Shown: positions 44,274 to 54,087 of the stretch, one piece after another
Layout of the letters: each line of letters begins with the position of its first letter
How positions within the stretch are numbered: the first letter of the stretch is position 1
NCBI GenBank assembly: GCA_964640945.1
Contig: CAZXIV010000001.1
Location: forward strand, 124,001 to 188,000
From: JAGOUB01 sp964640945
GTDB taxonomy: Bacteria; Patescibacteriota; Gracilibacteria; Peribacterales; Peribacteraceae
DNA length: 64,000 bases
Reading direction: 5' to 3'
Notes under the pieces: model-generated
Databases searched by the model: none
The model's input: the letters and a program-made list of their open reading frames with translations, nothing else
What the model was told of the DNA's origin: nothing
Made by a program: the position numbers and the translations under genes

Positions 44274-45488
44274 TTACTTCTTCTTCAACGCATTCAGCGG
44301 CCGATTGTCGAATTGCAGACTCAGTTGGCGACCGTAGGCCTCTTCGCCGAGCGTATCGAGGACCACCAGCGGCTCATTCCCCAAGAAGGTTCCGTCGACA
44401 TAGCATCCTTCCGGGGCCGTACCGTTTTCGAAGTCCGATTGAGGCGAGGGTAGCAACGACCAAGGGTCCATCAGGCCGTACCGGGCCGGATTAAAAAAGC
44501 TCTCCTGAGGTTCAGCGATGGACTGTTGATCAAGATATTCCGTGCGCTCCAGCAAGCTACCGAGCGTCTTGTCGTCATTGACGTTGTAGTGCTCCTTCTT
44601 GAGCATGCGGTAATCCGTCGAGTCGAAGGTGAGGATGATAGCCATCGTCTCGGGATAGATCACGGCGTTTCCTTTCTCGTCGTAGGACGTCGTCGCGATC
44701 GGCATGCGGAACGTGCGGATCGTCTGGCCACTAGCGGTCGAGAGACCGAGATCTTGTAACTCGCCCCTTTTCTGTAGTTCGGTGAGGGCCTTGAGACGCA
44801 AGACGGGGTCGCGTTCATAGAGCTGGAAATAGATATCTGCTCCCTCTTCGCTGCCACCGGGCATGCCGGCGCTCAGGGCTTTCTTTTCCTCGTCCGTCCA
44901 GTCATCCACGTAGTTCTCCGCGAAGAGTCCAAACACGCAGATAGGCAAACCGACGCGGTCTTCCGGCTCCAGGCGCATCCAGATTCTGTCCCAGGAGAGC
45001 ATCTCGGGATCGGTGTAATGCGTCAGGCGGTCGTGGATGACCGTGCCGTCATCGAGCGAGCGGCGGTCGCGGAACCATGAGGACTTGTCGTCGTTCACCA
45101 GGTACCAATCCTCCATGATCATGGCTGTATTAGAGGGGTAACTATCCATTTTGCCTAAAGAGCCGAAACTGGGATCGGTCACGTTGAGTTGGCGCTGCTT
45201 GGAGTATTCGATGCGACCGTGCGTCTTTAATTCCAGGGCCGCCGCGTAAGCGCGCTGCAAGAATTGCTCCGAAGAGAGCGCCGGTCCAAAGGTGGAGCCG
45301 ACGAATACAGCTAAGACGAGCGCGGCCACGGCGGGCAGGCTAAGGAGCCAGCGCCAACGGCGGGCAAAAGGGGCTGGGGCCGCGGTCACCTCGGCGTGCT
45401 CGGCCAGGAGCTGTTGCCGCAGACTTGCTTTGAAGGCAGGCGCGGCACGTGGTCGTTCGAGATCGGTGTCGGGATCAAAGGGAGTCAT
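44274..45488 (-). CDS. membrane-anchored protein, probable anti-sigma partner
   Basis: 404 aa from ATG 45488; the frame opens at 45566, inside the sigma gene. A short cytoplasmic part (residues 1-50) is followed by one membrane helix (WLLSLPAVAALVLAVFVGSTFG) and a large extracytoplasmic domain. It overlaps the 3' end of the ECF sigma gene, the usual place for an anti-sigma factor. No zinc-ASF motif, so the role is inferred from context. Confidence 0.6.
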   Translation of the reverse strand: MTPFDPDTDLERPRAAPAFKASLRQQLLAEHAEVTAAPAPFARRWRWLLSLPAVAALVLAVFVGSTFGPALSSEQFLQRAYAAALELKTHGRIEYSKQRQLNVTDPSFGSLGKMDSYPSNTAMIMEDWYLVNDDKSSWFRDRRSLDDGTVIHDRLTHYTDPEMLSWDRIWMRLEPEDRVGLPICVFGLFAENYVDDWTDEEKKALSAGMPGGSEEGADIYFQLYERDPVLRLKALTELQKRGELQDLGLSTASGQTIRTFRMPIATTSYDEKGNAVIYPETMAIILTFDSTDYRMLKKEHYNVNDDKTLGSLLERTEYLDQQSIAEPQESFFNPARYGLMDPWSLLPSPQSDFENGTAPEGCYVDGTFLGNEPLVVLDTLGEEAYGRQLSLQFDNRPLNALKKK

Positions 45489-46044
45489 GGGCGGAGGGGG
45501 AAAGGGAACGGTTTCGAAGAGTTTGTAGGCCGCGGCTGACGTGCGCGGCGACGGTTTTCTCGCCAATGCGTTCCAGCTCGGCGATCTCCGTGTTTTTCAG
45601 GCCGCCGTAGAAGCGGAGCCGGAGACAATGCGCTTGCTGGCGGGGCAATTGCTCGAGCCAGGCGGCGATTTCCAAAAAGTTCTGTCGTCGGGTGAGAGTG
45701 TCGGCGGGATGCTCGTCGTCACTCGTGAGAGACGTGACTTCCTCAAGATCGAGCGAGTGCAGCGGACGGTTGCGGCGAAAGGCGTCGGTGACGCAGTTGC
45801 GGGCGATGGCAAACAGCCAGGCAATCACGCTCTCGGGCCGCTTGGGGCGGAAGGAAGAGAGCGAACGCAGCGCCTTAAGCCAGATCTCGCTCGTCACGTC
45901 CTCGGCCTCTTCGCGATGGCGGAGACGGCTGGCGGCATAGGCGTAGATTTGGTCGAAATAACGGTCATAAAGCTGCCCGAAGGCGGCTGCATCGGTGGCA
46001 GCCCGCCGGACGAGCTCGAGATCCGAAGGATCAGGAGGATTCAT
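45475..46044 (-). CDS. ECF-type RNA polymerase sigma factor
   Basis: 189 aa from ATG 46044. Region 2 (FGQLYDRYFDQIYAYAASRLRHREEAEDVTSEIWLKAL, WLFAIARNCVTDAFRR) and region 4 (LPRQQAHCLRLRFYGGLKNTEIAELERIGEKTVAAHVSRGL). Likely controls an envelope-stress regulon, with the overlapping membrane protein as regulator. Confidence 0.9.
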   Translation of the reverse strand: MNPPDPSDLELVRRAATDAAAFGQLYDRYFDQIYAYAASRLRHREEAEDVTSEIWLKALRSLSSFRPKRPESVIAWLFAIARNCVTDAFRRNRPLHSLDLEEVTSLTSDDEHPADTLTRRQNFLEIAAWLEQLPRQQAHCLRLRFYGGLKNTEIAELERIGEKTVAAHVSRGLQTLRNRSLSPSAHDSL

Positions 46045-46123
46045 GAGAGAGGTAGAAGGAAAAGAGGCGTATCGATCGATATGCCAGTAGAACGCGCGAG
46101 CCGCCAAAGTACTGCGTGAAATA

Positions 46124-47290
46124 TTAGAGACTACGGATGATCGCCTCTTCGAGTTTCTGGTTCTTCATACCGAGGAAATGCTTCACCGCGGCCAGAGGAT
46201 GCGTCAGAGTGAGGAATACCTTCAAGTCGGCCGCCAGGCGCAGGGCGAAGCCGACGAGACCGAAAAATGTCAGGGGCCCAAAGACGACGGCTGCCCAGCG
46301 CTCGCCGATCGGCACGGCAAACTTCGGTTTGGACGGGGCGTAGGTGCGCGGCCGGCCGGCAAGGATGGCACTGAGAAAGTCGGCGTCGTACACGGCTGTC
46401 TGGGCCATGCCAGAGAACGGGGTCTTGGCCGCATCGCCGATGATGTAGACGTCCTTCAAACCCTGAGCGCGGAGATCGTTATCGACCAGTGCCTTACCCT
46501 TAGGATCGAGCGGCAGCCCCGACACCTTTTCCAGTAAAGAGTGGGCTTTCACGCCGGCGGTCCAGACGATCGTCCCCGCTTCAATGTCGCCGTCGGCGAG
46601 TGTGAGTTTGCCGCGCAGGCAGCCTGTCACTTTCTTTTGCGTAAGCACCTGCACGCCCATGGCTGTCAGCCGGTCGGCGACCTGCTTCGAGACCTTCTCC
46701 GGCATCGACGGCAGGATCCGATCAGCCGCTTCTAAGAGCAGGATGTGTGGCGGCCGCCGGCGCAGGTCCTCCAGGTGGACTACCAGCTCGGACGCCGTCT
46801 CCACGCCGGTCGGGCCGCCACCGATGATAACGACGCGTTCGGCGGTTTCTTGCTCGTGCCGCGATTTGCCGGCCACGCTCAGAAGCAGTTCATCGAAGTG
46901 ACGGCGGAGATGCACGGCCTCGCGCACGCCGGTCATCGTGAGAGCGTGCTCTTTCATACCCGGAATACCGAAGAACGCCGGCTCGGCGCCGGGCGCAAGG
47001 ATAAGGATGTCGTAGGGATAGGTGCCGATTCGTCCGCTCGCCGTCTTTTTTGTCGTATCGACCGATTCGATTGTGTCGATCATCACCGTCACGGACGGCG
47101 GAAGCATCTCGTCAAAGTGTATGCAGACGCGCGAGAAAGCATCGGCGCGGACAATGCGGTAGAGCGAGCCGTAATACTCCAGCCAAGGACGAGGATTGAC
47201 GATTGTGACCGCCAGGCCGCTCTGGCGGGCAAGTTTTTGAGCCAAACGAATGCCACCGAATCCACCGCCGATGATAAGGATTTTTTGCAT
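46124..47290 (-). CDS. type II NADH dehydrogenase-like FAD oxidoreductase
   Basis: 388 aa. FAD-binding IIGGGFGGIRLAQKLA, second dinucleotide fold VVIIGGGPTGVETASEL, FAD ligand DVYIIGDAA and a C-terminal amphipathic membrane-association helix region (GPLTFFGLVGFALRLAADLKVF). It would oxidise NADH to reduce quinone or another acceptor at the membrane without proton pumping. Confidence 0.85.
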   Translation of the reverse strand: MQKILIIGGGFGGIRLAQKLARQSGLAVTIVNPRPWLEYYGSLYRIVRADAFSRVCIHFDEMLPPSVTVMIDTIESVDTTKKTASGRIGTYPYDILILAPGAEPAFFGIPGMKEHALTMTGVREAVHLRRHFDELLLSVAGKSRHEQETAERVVIIGGGPTGVETASELVVHLEDLRRRPPHILLLEAADRILPSMPEKVSKQVADRLTAMGVQVLTQKKVTGCLRGKLTLADGDIEAGTIVWTAGVKAHSLLEKVSGLPLDPKGKALVDNDLRAQGLKDVYIIGDAAKTPFSGMAQTAVYDADFLSAILAGRPRTYAPSKPKFAVPIGERWAAVVFGPLTFFGLVGFALRLAADLKVFLTLTHPLAAVKHFLGMKNQKLEEAIIRSL

Positions 47291-47446
47291 ACGCCGTCAT
47301 AAGACTACGCAGCGTGCGTCTTAGGGGCAATGAAGCCGCCTGCTTTCACTTCACCCTTCCCCTTACCCGTCAATTTGGACTGGCCCGTCCTTGACGCCGA
47401 TCATATATTTGCATATTTTCATAATTTGTATTATAATATATTCGAA

Positions 47447-48835
47447 ATGACGATCAAAAACACACACAAGACCAGGCTGTTTAGCGCCGCTTTCCTGGTT
47501 CTCAGCGGCACCATTTTTACGGTCACACTCACGAGCGCCACCCGCGCCCGCGTGATTGATGCGCCGCTCCACGCCGCCGCCCCGGTGCTGCCGTATGCAC
47601 CGGCGCCCGGGCCGTCAGTCGTCAGTGAGCCTTCCGCTGTCACCGTCGAATCGTTCCAGCGTCGCATTGACCGCGCCTTTGGCTCCAAGTTGGAATTTCA
47701 CGCCGCTGCCTCAGCCTTAAAAAGTCGTGAAGAGCTTATGAGAGCCAAAACTACCGTTCTCTTCGACATTGAAACAGAGGTTGCGACTGGCGCCGACCTC
47801 GCGCCGATGGTCTTCGCCGTCAGTGACCATCAGCATTGGATCGCGATCGAAGCCGGAGCCGACGATATCACCTACTCACTCAACCGCGACGCGATCAAGA
47901 CGGATGTCCGGGCCACGCTCGAGGCCTCACTCCCCTCCCCTGCCTGGGCCACCGTCACCGCCGAGACGACCGACCAGTACGGCAATACGCGTCTCGCGAC
48001 CAGCGGCTCCGTGCGGGCGGGGTACATTATTGACAAAGATGAACTTACTGCAGACATTACTGATTCAATCATGATCGGCCGCACGGCGTTGGCGGCGGCC
48101 GCTATTTACGACCAAGGCGGCGTGTATCGCCCTCTGCCCGATGGTCAACTCACCAAGATGACGCTGTTGGCCCAAGGCCGCTCCAACTACGCTGGTTCAC
48201 CCACCGGTCGCATCTTCAACGCCGAAAAAGCGCTCGACGACCAGCTCAATGGTTCGCTCGTGGGCACCGGCGTCACCTTCAGCTTCAATAAGACGCTCAA
48301 AGGCGCCAGCGGCTGGCGCGAGGCCCTTGGCATCTTCGAAGGCGGGGCACTACGCATGGTGAGCGGCGGCGGCATCTGCCAGGCAGCCACCACGCTCTAC
48401 CGATCGCTCGTGAAAGCCGGATTGCCGGTCGTGGCTCGTGCTCCTCATAGTCTCTACGTGACGTACTACAAGGCCTACGGCGTCGGTATCGACGCCACTA
48501 TTTTCCCAGGTGCTCAGGATCTCACCTTCGTGAACGACACCGGCCACCCTATCCTCATCCTCGCTCGTCACGAGGGTACCGACGCCTTCGTCGAGCTGTA
48601 TGGCACGCCAGACGGCCGCCAGGTCGAGCTGGAGGGTCCTTATTTCTCCACCACGGCCCCCGTTGATTTCCTGGTCAGCGGCCGCCCGCTCAAGGCTAAC
48701 GAGATCGGCTGGTCCCAGACCATCACCTGGCCCGATGGCCGCGTCCAAGACGGCCAAATCATCTCCCGTCATCGCAGCGTCCCGAGCTCACTCCAGAAGG
48801 AAGACCTGACGCTCGGCAACGCTGCCTCCATCTGA
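47447..48835 (+). CDS. VanW family protein
   Basis: 462 aa from ATG 47447 (a 501-aa frame opens at 47330). N-terminal membrane anchor (FSAAFLVLSGTIFTVTL). The VanW domain is in the last 200 residues: FSFNKTLKG, RMVSGGGICQAATTLYRSL, HSLYVTYYKAYGVGIDATIFPG. A G5-like/peptidoglycan-binding segment precedes it. Surface protein of unclear role in cell-wall biology. Confidence 0.85.
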   Translation: MTIKNTHKTRLFSAAFLVLSGTIFTVTLTSATRARVIDAPLHAAAPVLPYAPAPGPSVVSEPSAVTVESFQRRIDRAFGSKLEFHAAASALKSREELMRAKTTVLFDIETEVATGADLAPMVFAVSDHQHWIAIEAGADDITYSLNRDAIKTDVRATLEASLPSPAWATVTAETTDQYGNTRLATSGSVRAGYIIDKDELTADITDSIMIGRTALAAAAIYDQGGVYRPLPDGQLTKMTLLAQGRSNYAGSPTGRIFNAEKALDDQLNGSLVGTGVTFSFNKTLKGASGWREALGIFEGGALRMVSGGGICQAATTLYRSLVKAGLPVVARAPHSLYVTYYKAYGVGIDATIFPGAQDLTFVNDTGHPILILARHEGTDAFVELYGTPDGRQVELEGPYFSTTAPVDFLVSGRPLKANEIGWSQTITWPDGRVQDGQIISRHRSVPSSLQKEDLTLGNAASI

Positions 48836-48842
48836 TGAGCCC

Positions 48843-48879
48843 ATAAAAACGGCGCCCCGCGAGGAGCGCCGTTTTTTTA
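48843..48879. terminator. bidirectional terminator between vanW and dsbA-like genes
   Basis: AACGGCGC...GCGCCGTT stem with TTTTTTT on the plus side and an A-run on the other. Confidence 0.85.
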
Positions 48880-48894
48880 TTGTGAGAACGATTC

Positions 48895-49614
48895 TTATTT
48901 GAGCATCTCATCGATCGCAGCCGAGAAGGCACTGATCGGCTGAGCGCCCTTGATCTGCTTGGCCTGGTTGTTCGGGCCGAGGATCCAGAAGCTCGGCGTA
49001 CCGCTAACACCAGCGGCGGAGCCGTCTTTCATATCGGAGGCAATCTCGTCGGAGTGCGTGTTAGCGTCGTAGCACTTCTGCCAGGTGGCCACATTCAGGC
49101 CACTCACGGTCTTGGCCCACTCAGGAATGGAAGCGGCGTTGATCGTGCCACCCTCTTCCTGCTTAGCAAAGACAGCCGTGTACATCGCGACCGCGAGCTC
49201 GTTGCTCTGGTCCTGGGCGCACTCGGTAGCCATAGCCATGGGCTTAGCCAACGGGTGGAACGAGAGAGGGAAGTCGCGGTGGACGATCTTCACCTTGCCC
49301 GTGTCGACGTAGTTTTTCTTTAGCTCAGGCAGCGTCTGCTTTACGAAGCGGCGGCAGAACGGGCACTGATAATCGGAGAATTCGATGATGGTGATCGGCG
49401 CATCGGCCTTACCGGAAAAGAAGTCATCGTCGGCTGTGGCCGGCTTGGCGTTGCTCGGGGCGGCCGGAGCCTGTGTGGGCGGCGTGGTGCCGCTAGCGGC
49501 GCCCGTGCCCGTGTTGAGGCTGGTAGCGACACCAAAGCCGAGACCGAAGGTTAGGAGGCAGAGCGTCGCGATAAACCACGGGTTGGCCGTGGAGGCGGAG
49601 GGATGGGAATTCAT
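48895..49614 (-). CDS. DsbA-like thioredoxin-fold oxidoreductase
   Basis: 239 aa from ATG 49614. N-terminal anchor (FIATLCLLTFGLGFGVATSL), Pro/Ala-rich linker, then the DSBA domain with active site SDYQCPFCRRF, HRDFPLSFHP and cis-Pro loop GVSGTPSFWI. Catalyses disulfide exchange in exported proteins. Confidence 0.9.
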   Translation of the reverse strand: MNSHPSASTANPWFIATLCLLTFGLGFGVATSLNTGTGAASGTTPPTQAPAAPSNAKPATADDDFFSGKADAPITIIEFSDYQCPFCRRFVKQTLPELKKNYVDTGKVKIVHRDFPLSFHPLAKPMAMATECAQDQSNELAVAMYTAVFAKQEEGGTINAASIPEWAKTVSGLNVATWQKCYDANTHSDEIASDMKDGSAAGVSGTPSFWILGPNNQAKQIKGAQPISAFSAAIDEMLK

Positions 49615-49763
49615 AGAAGAAAAGAAGGAATGGGTGGATGAAAGTAACTGGTTGCCAATCCTACGCAAAGACAGCCTAAAAACCACGAGACTCGTCTTTG
49701 CAGTGAGAATCTCCAATGGTGTGGAGCATTAAGGTGTTCTTAATCTACAAATGCCCAGGAGAA

Positions 49764-49803
49764 AGAAAAAAGGGCGGGTGACGATAGAATCGTCACCCGC
49801 CCG
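49764..49803 (-). terminator. Rho-independent terminator
   Basis: GGGCGGGTGACG/CGTCACCCGCCC stem of 12 base pairs followed by TTTTTT on the minus strand. Confidence 0.9.
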
Positions 49804-49823
49804 AAGCAGGATCGTTGTTGTTC

Positions 49824-50906
49824 TTACACCGGATCGCGTTCCGGTAAATTTTTCCAACCGGCATCGAGGATGGCTTGGAGACCGCGGCGATGGTCAGCCA
49901 GCGTGCCCTTCTGGCTGAACGTTACGGCGAGAGCGCCGGCAATCTTAAAGATGTCCACCTTGGCGTCAGCTGGCCACATGTTCATGAAGTGTATCACTTG
50001 TGAAAGGCGTTGCCGCATGGTGACCAGAGTCGGATCCTCCTCGTTCCATTCATTGCGGTAGATTGCCATCCCAAGCGCGAGATGGGGCTCCTTAATCCCC
50101 TTCCGCACCGCCTGTCCGATTAGACGCTTGATGTCGTCAAGGCAGTACTGATCGATGCGGAGGAGGTTCATCGTGTACAGGATCTCACCCATCATTGGCT
50201 GGCAGACGCTCTCAGCGTGTGCGTCGTGACGATTCTGAAGGGCTGGATCCGCCACGCCCAGTTGACCGAAGGCGGGAGAGAACTCCAGACGCCCCACGTG
50301 GATCTCCCGTTGGATCGGACACACTTCGTAGCGTATTCCGCAGGTCTTGAAGTGGGCGTAGATCAGTTCAGCCTGGGCTTGCGGGATCCTCAGAGTGGCG
50401 AAGCTGTCCGCCAAGGCGGGATCGATACCAAGATATAGGCAGCTTTCTTGGCGATGCCTCACCAATTCGTTGGTCACCTGGATATCAAGGATAAGGTAAG
50501 AGAAGATTCTGGCATCGAAGGCCTGTCGGTTGAAGACTGGACCCAGGTTCAACATGACTGCCGCCAAGCGGTACGCCAGAAAAAGGTCAGCGTTACCCAC
50601 TTTGAAAAGCATCGAACTGGTCGGATTTTGCTGCTCGATATTCTCGAACACTTCCGCCCCGGCAGCCAGGACTCCATTCTGGACCATCACGATTGGCCGC
50701 ATGATTTGGTAGTCAGGCGTCCCTCTGTCCGTAAACCGGATTTTCCTAGGTGCACCTCCGAAGAGATGGCGGCCCGCAAAATCTGTCACAAACTCAAGCA
50801 TTATAAGACTCCGATACGCGTCACCAGGCCGGTTCTTGACCGTCACAAGACGGTACATGAAATGTAAAAGAACATCCTGTGACAGGTATAAACTGATTAC
50901 GCACAT
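49824..50906 (-). CDS. hypothetical protein
   Basis: 360 aa (or 325 aa from ATG 50801). No recognised family. Soluble, with LRIDQYCLDDIKRLIGQAVRKG and a helical C-terminus. Composition like the core. It lies head-to-head with paralogous family member C, sharing the structured spacer 50907-51126. Confidence 0.5.
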   Translation of the reverse strand: MCVISLYLSQDVLLHFMYRLVTVKNRPGDAYRSLIMLEFVTDFAGRHLFGGAPRKIRFTDRGTPDYQIMRPIVMVQNGVLAAGAEVFENIEQQNPTSSMLFKVGNADLFLAYRLAAVMLNLGPVFNRQAFDARIFSYLILDIQVTNELVRHRQESCLYLGIDPALADSFATLRIPQAQAELIYAHFKTCGIRYEVCPIQREIHVGRLEFSPAFGQLGVADPALQNRHDAHAESVCQPMMGEILYTMNLLRIDQYCLDDIKRLIGQAVRKGIKEPHLALGMAIYRNEWNEEDPTLVTMRQRLSQVIHFMNMWPADAKVDIFKIAGALAVTFSQKGTLADHRRGLQAILDAGWKNLPERDPV

Positions 50907-50936
50907 AATTGCATATTTATAGTATTAGTCAATCAT

Positions 50937-50991
50937 GTGTCATGGCTCATGCCGCATCGCCGGGTGATGCGAAGGTATTGAGCCATTACAC
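50937..50991 (+). ncRNA. long nested hairpin upstream of family C gene
   Basis: GTGT-C-ATGGCTCA pairs with TGAGCCAT-T-ACAC (12 of 13), enclosing GCATC/GATGC. An AT-rich palindrome (ATATTT/AAATAT) and a terminator at 51022 follow. Possibly a short RNA or leader. Confidence 0.45.
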
Positions 50992-51021
50992 GGACTGGAC
51001 TATATTTAAATATGGTCTAGT

Positions 51022-51047
51022 AATGTATTATAGATACATTGTTTTTT
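51022..51047 (+). terminator. leader terminator upstream of family C gene
   Basis: AATGTAT-TATAG-ATACATT stem followed by GTTTTTT, 80 bases before the start codon. It fits an attenuator or the end of a separate small RNA. Confidence 0.55.
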
Positions 51048-51126
51048 ACAACATTGGTCCACCAAGCCGACGGTACGATCGGCAGTGACATCACCCCATC
51101 CCCTGGTACAAAGAGGTAAGAAGTCT

Positions 51127-51783
51127 ATGAAGAGGCGAGAAACACTGACTGACCCACCGCTATCCAAGATCATGGCAGGCATCAACGAGCTGGAAGAAGC
51201 GAAAGACCTGACCCCTAAGCAAAGGGTAGCAAAGCTCGACGAATTTCTTAGCACCATGCGACCGATTCTGGCGGACTGGCGCATCCTCGGCCTTCCCTGT
51301 AAGTGCGATGATTCGGTTCCCGAAGCCGGTGATGACGAGGTCGTCATCTACTACGGCGACTGGGATCTGCCGACACTCCGTAAGAGCGCCGCCGGACAGA
51401 GGCATATGCAGCATGACCAGAACTGGTACGACGAGAAGGGATGGAAGGCTGAGCCCGGCTACTACCGGCTCAATCTCCGCGTTCCCAACTCGAAACGGAA
51501 AAACTGGAACGCACAGGTTGCTCACCTGCGAACGATCGACGAAGTACTCCAACCGGCGGCCATCACCGTTGCTGCCTCTGCCCTACTTGTACATCTGACG
51601 GAGACCGGAAACGATCTCTTAAAGAACAAATGCTGCCGCTGCCGCGAACCTCTCCCCGACGACCACCGCGCCATCCTCACGGTCAACGATGGCCGCGTGC
51701 ATGTCGGTAGCATCTGGGGTGGCCTCCCTGATGCCTACATCTGGCTCGCGTCCTCCCGGCTCGTCGCCCCTATGCCCTCCTGA
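51127..51783 (+). CDS. hypothetical protein, paralogous family member C
   Basis: 218 aa from ATG 51127 (GAGGTAAG ribosome site). Extra N-terminal helical part of about 75 residues, then the shared fold: DEVVIYYGDWDLPTLR, NWYDEKGW, PGYYRLNLRVPNS, ASALLVHLTETGNDLLKN, EPLPDDHRAILTV and YIWLASS. Closest to member A. Own terminator. Function unknown. Confidence 0.6.
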   Translation: MKRRETLTDPPLSKIMAGINELEEAKDLTPKQRVAKLDEFLSTMRPILADWRILGLPCKCDDSVPEAGDDEVVIYYGDWDLPTLRKSAAGQRHMQHDQNWYDEKGWKAEPGYYRLNLRVPNSKRKNWNAQVAHLRTIDEVLQPAAITVAASALLVHLTETGNDLLKNKCCRCREPLPDDHRAILTVNDGRVHVGSIWGGLPDAYIWLASSRLVAPMPS

Positions 51784-51798
51784 ACATTGCTTCTTTTT

Positions 51799-51833
51799 GA
51801 ACCCCCGCGCCATTGTCGCGGGGGTTCTTTTTA
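51799..51833 (+). terminator. Rho-independent terminator
   Basis: GAACCCCCGCG/CGCGGGGGTTC stem followed by TTTTT. Confidence 0.9.
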
Positions 51834-52080
51834 GGCAGGCAGCCGAAATCAAACCACTACCCCTACGACTTACCGCTGACTCCAGTGTGGATAGGTCTAC
51901 TTTAGGGGGGTTGAACCCCACAACACCCCGGGTGTGCGGGGCGGCTCTCCAAACTCATGCCTATTGTGGTGGAGCACCATGGCTGTTTCTTGAACTACGT
52001 ACGATCTACTTTTTGATCAAACGAATTGATTGGCAGACTATGAGGATTGCCATGGTTTTGAGGTGACGTATGATCTCGGT
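51834..52080. other. gene-less spacer with a boundary-like TGGTGGAGC
   Basis: No gene. TGGTGGAGC near 51966-51974 matches the tRNA-Ala-end boundary in inverted orientation and marks where base composition falls from core-like to AT-rich. Confidence 0.35.
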
Positions 52081-52428
52081 ATGAATAAAAATTCACCTGT
52101 GAAATTTCAAGGTTGTGAATACGTGTTTAAATTCAAAAAGAAGCTTTCTTCACGTAGAAAGCACAATGTCATCGCTGCAATTGTCAAAAGTCCTCTCTTT
52201 TATCGAAAGTATAAACAAGATGGCAACACTTGGTATGAGCTGAGATCAGCGAAGAATCACAATCTGCAGAAGGCTCCCGATGCGACTCTTCTTCTTTCAA
52301 CAGATTTTGTGTATGTCATGAGAAAATCAAAAGCAGTACCTAAGTGGCAAAATCTTGATGGATTAAAGGATACTATTGAAGGCGATTTGGATTTTTTCAT
52401 GGTTGGCGATTTTTTCTCCTATTCCTAA
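52081..52428 (+). CDS. hypothetical small protein
   Basis: 115 aa from ATG 52081 (MNKNSPVKFQG; the frame opens at 52030). Basic N-terminal half (FKKKLSSRRKHN). Unrecognised; AT-rich accessory gene. Convergent with the next gene. Confidence 0.45.
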   Translation: MNKNSPVKFQGCEYVFKFKKKLSSRRKHNVIAAIVKSPLFYRKYKQDGNTWYELRSAKNHNLQKAPDATLLLSTDFVYVMRKSKAVPKWQNLDGLKDTIEGDLDFFMVGDFFSYS

Positions 52429-52463
52429 GAAGACTTTAAGAGCCAGACACCCAAAACCGAACG

Positions 52464-53621
52464 CTAGCTATTCTTTTTTTGCATTTTCCCGCGCACTGCA
52501 GCGATTTCCTGAGTAATGAGCTCAGATGCTGTGGTGCCAGGGAAGGCGTCGCGCAACGCTGCCAACCTCGCTTCGGCATTTTCTGGACTGTCACCTTTGA
52601 TAGTCAGTGCCCACCATACTTTCGATCGTAGAAGAGGGATGTTTACCGGCTCACCATTTGGATATGTCTTTGCGTTCACGGGCGGCATAGTCAATCCACG
52701 ATTTTCAATTGCGCGAGCGAGATGCTGCATGGTATTGAAGTTCATCGTCCAATCAGCCCCTCCCTCTTTATCTTGCATGGGCTGCAGGGCAGTTGCTATC
52801 CGTATGTATTCTTCCCGTAGTTCATCATCGCTCAAGTACGCAGTCAATTCTTCGTTGTGGTCATAATCATTCCACTGATGAACTGGTGTGCCGTCTTCAT
52901 TGGTTGCGAACAAGAACGATGGTAAATCGACTCCGCGTCCGATGAGTTCTGCTGCCAGATCACGCATTTCATGATACGCGTACACTTGTTCAAGTGGGTT
53001 CTGGAAATGTATATAGCGATTTGCTGCCTCCTCATACCTTTCGTATAATTCGTAGTCATAAGCGTATTTATACCGTTCCTGAAGTATCGTCATCTGGTCC
53101 TTTGGAGGTGGAGGATTCACAAGCGCATCAAACTCCACACTGTGACTGGCTTGCTCTTCGGGTGTGGCGCGGCAGAAACTCGTTCCTAAAATAGAATTGA
53201 TCTTCATCAGGAGATCATCGGCATATGCCTGCAATCGTTCTTGATCGACGCCCACACCCCGAGCAACGTCTGGCGTTCCGCCATGTTCCACACGAAGGTT
53301 CTTGTCCTGTACTAATTTTGCACACTCTTGGTACATTACTTCCATCTGGCAATACAAAAGAGTGCTACCTGCAGAAAGTCTTTCTAAACATGAGCTTAAT
53401 TCCGAAAGAAAAAGAAGAGGAAGGAGTTTTTGTAACTGCAGGTCATCGAAAGGTCCATACATCATGGTCTCCACCGTGCTTCCGAAACGTAGTCTTTGTG
53501 CACGCCTTTCCATTACAGCGTCGTAAGCAAAAACCATGGCTGGGTTTTTTTTGAGTAAGTTCTGTCGTTCTAGGGCTCCATAGTCGACAGGATCGTTTTC
53601 GCTTGATGATTCTGGAGTCAT
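52464..53621 (-). CDS. hypothetical protein
   Basis: 385 aa, unrecognised, acidic, mostly helical (AAELIGRGVDLPSFL, ALQPMQDKEGGADWTMNF). No membrane helix or catalytic motif seen. Adjoins boundary repeat R3, so it may be unit cargo. Confidence 0.5.
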   Translation of the reverse strand: MTPESSSENDPVDYGALERQNLLKKNPAMVFAYDAVMERRAQRLRFGSTVETMMYGPFDDLQLQKLLPLLFLSELSSCLERLSAGSTLLYCQMEVMYQECAKLVQDKNLRVEHGGTPDVARGVGVDQERLQAYADDLLMKINSILGTSFCRATPEEQASHSVEFDALVNPPPPKDQMTILQERYKYAYDYELYERYEEAANRYIHFQNPLEQVYAYHEMRDLAAELIGRGVDLPSFLFATNEDGTPVHQWNDYDHNEELTAYLSDDELREEYIRIATALQPMQDKEGGADWTMNFNTMQHLARAIENRGLTMPPVNAKTYPNGEPVNIPLLRSKVWWALTIKGDSPENAEARLAALRDAFPGTTASELITQEIAAVRGKMQKKNS

Positions 53622-53713
53622 CGTCAGTGAGGAATGGATTCTTACATTGCAGAATATTATATATTTGAAACTTGTACAGACTGCACAGCAAATCTATCCA
53701 CTAGGATTGAGTG

Positions 53714-53895
53714 TTTCGAACTCCGAGAAAACGGCAACAAGAAGCTATCTCTAAATGACTATCGCGAAAATGGTTCTTAGTGAAAAGTCCTCATTTCGAA
53801 CTTTCCTACATGTCTTAAAGTAGAAAATTCATTCTATAATAGAAATTTTTGTCCCGAATGGTGGAGCATTGAGGGTTAATTCCGAACCGCCTCAG
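53714..53895 (-). repeat. boundary repeat R3
   Basis: On the minus strand: AATGCTCCACCATTCGGGAC, hairpin TTTTCTAC/GTAGGAAA around TTTAAG, AGTTCGAAATGAGG, and the end ATAGCTTCTTGTTGCCGTTTT then CGGAGTTCGAAA. Inverted relative to R1 and R2. Confidence 0.6.
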
Positions 53896-54087
53896 CTCTT
53901 TACTCGCGATATTACGGATATTCTAGAAACATACATTAAGCTCGACTACTCGCTGCATACGCTTATAGAACTGCTAGACAAACCCCGAGATATGAAGAGG
54001 TTTGTAATCTTATAACCTGGATTCGTTAAAGAGCTTTCGGGAGCGATTCCGAACTCTGTCGATGGTGGAAGGGATTCGATTTGAGTG
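53859..54087 (+). pseudogene. decayed small ORF T2
   Basis: From the TGGTGGAGC boundary the frame reads GGALRVNSEPPQLF, YIKLDYSLHTLIELLDKPRD, a TAA stop, then in frame PGFVKELSGAIPNS. Clear relative of T3, with an internal stop. Confidence 0.5.
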
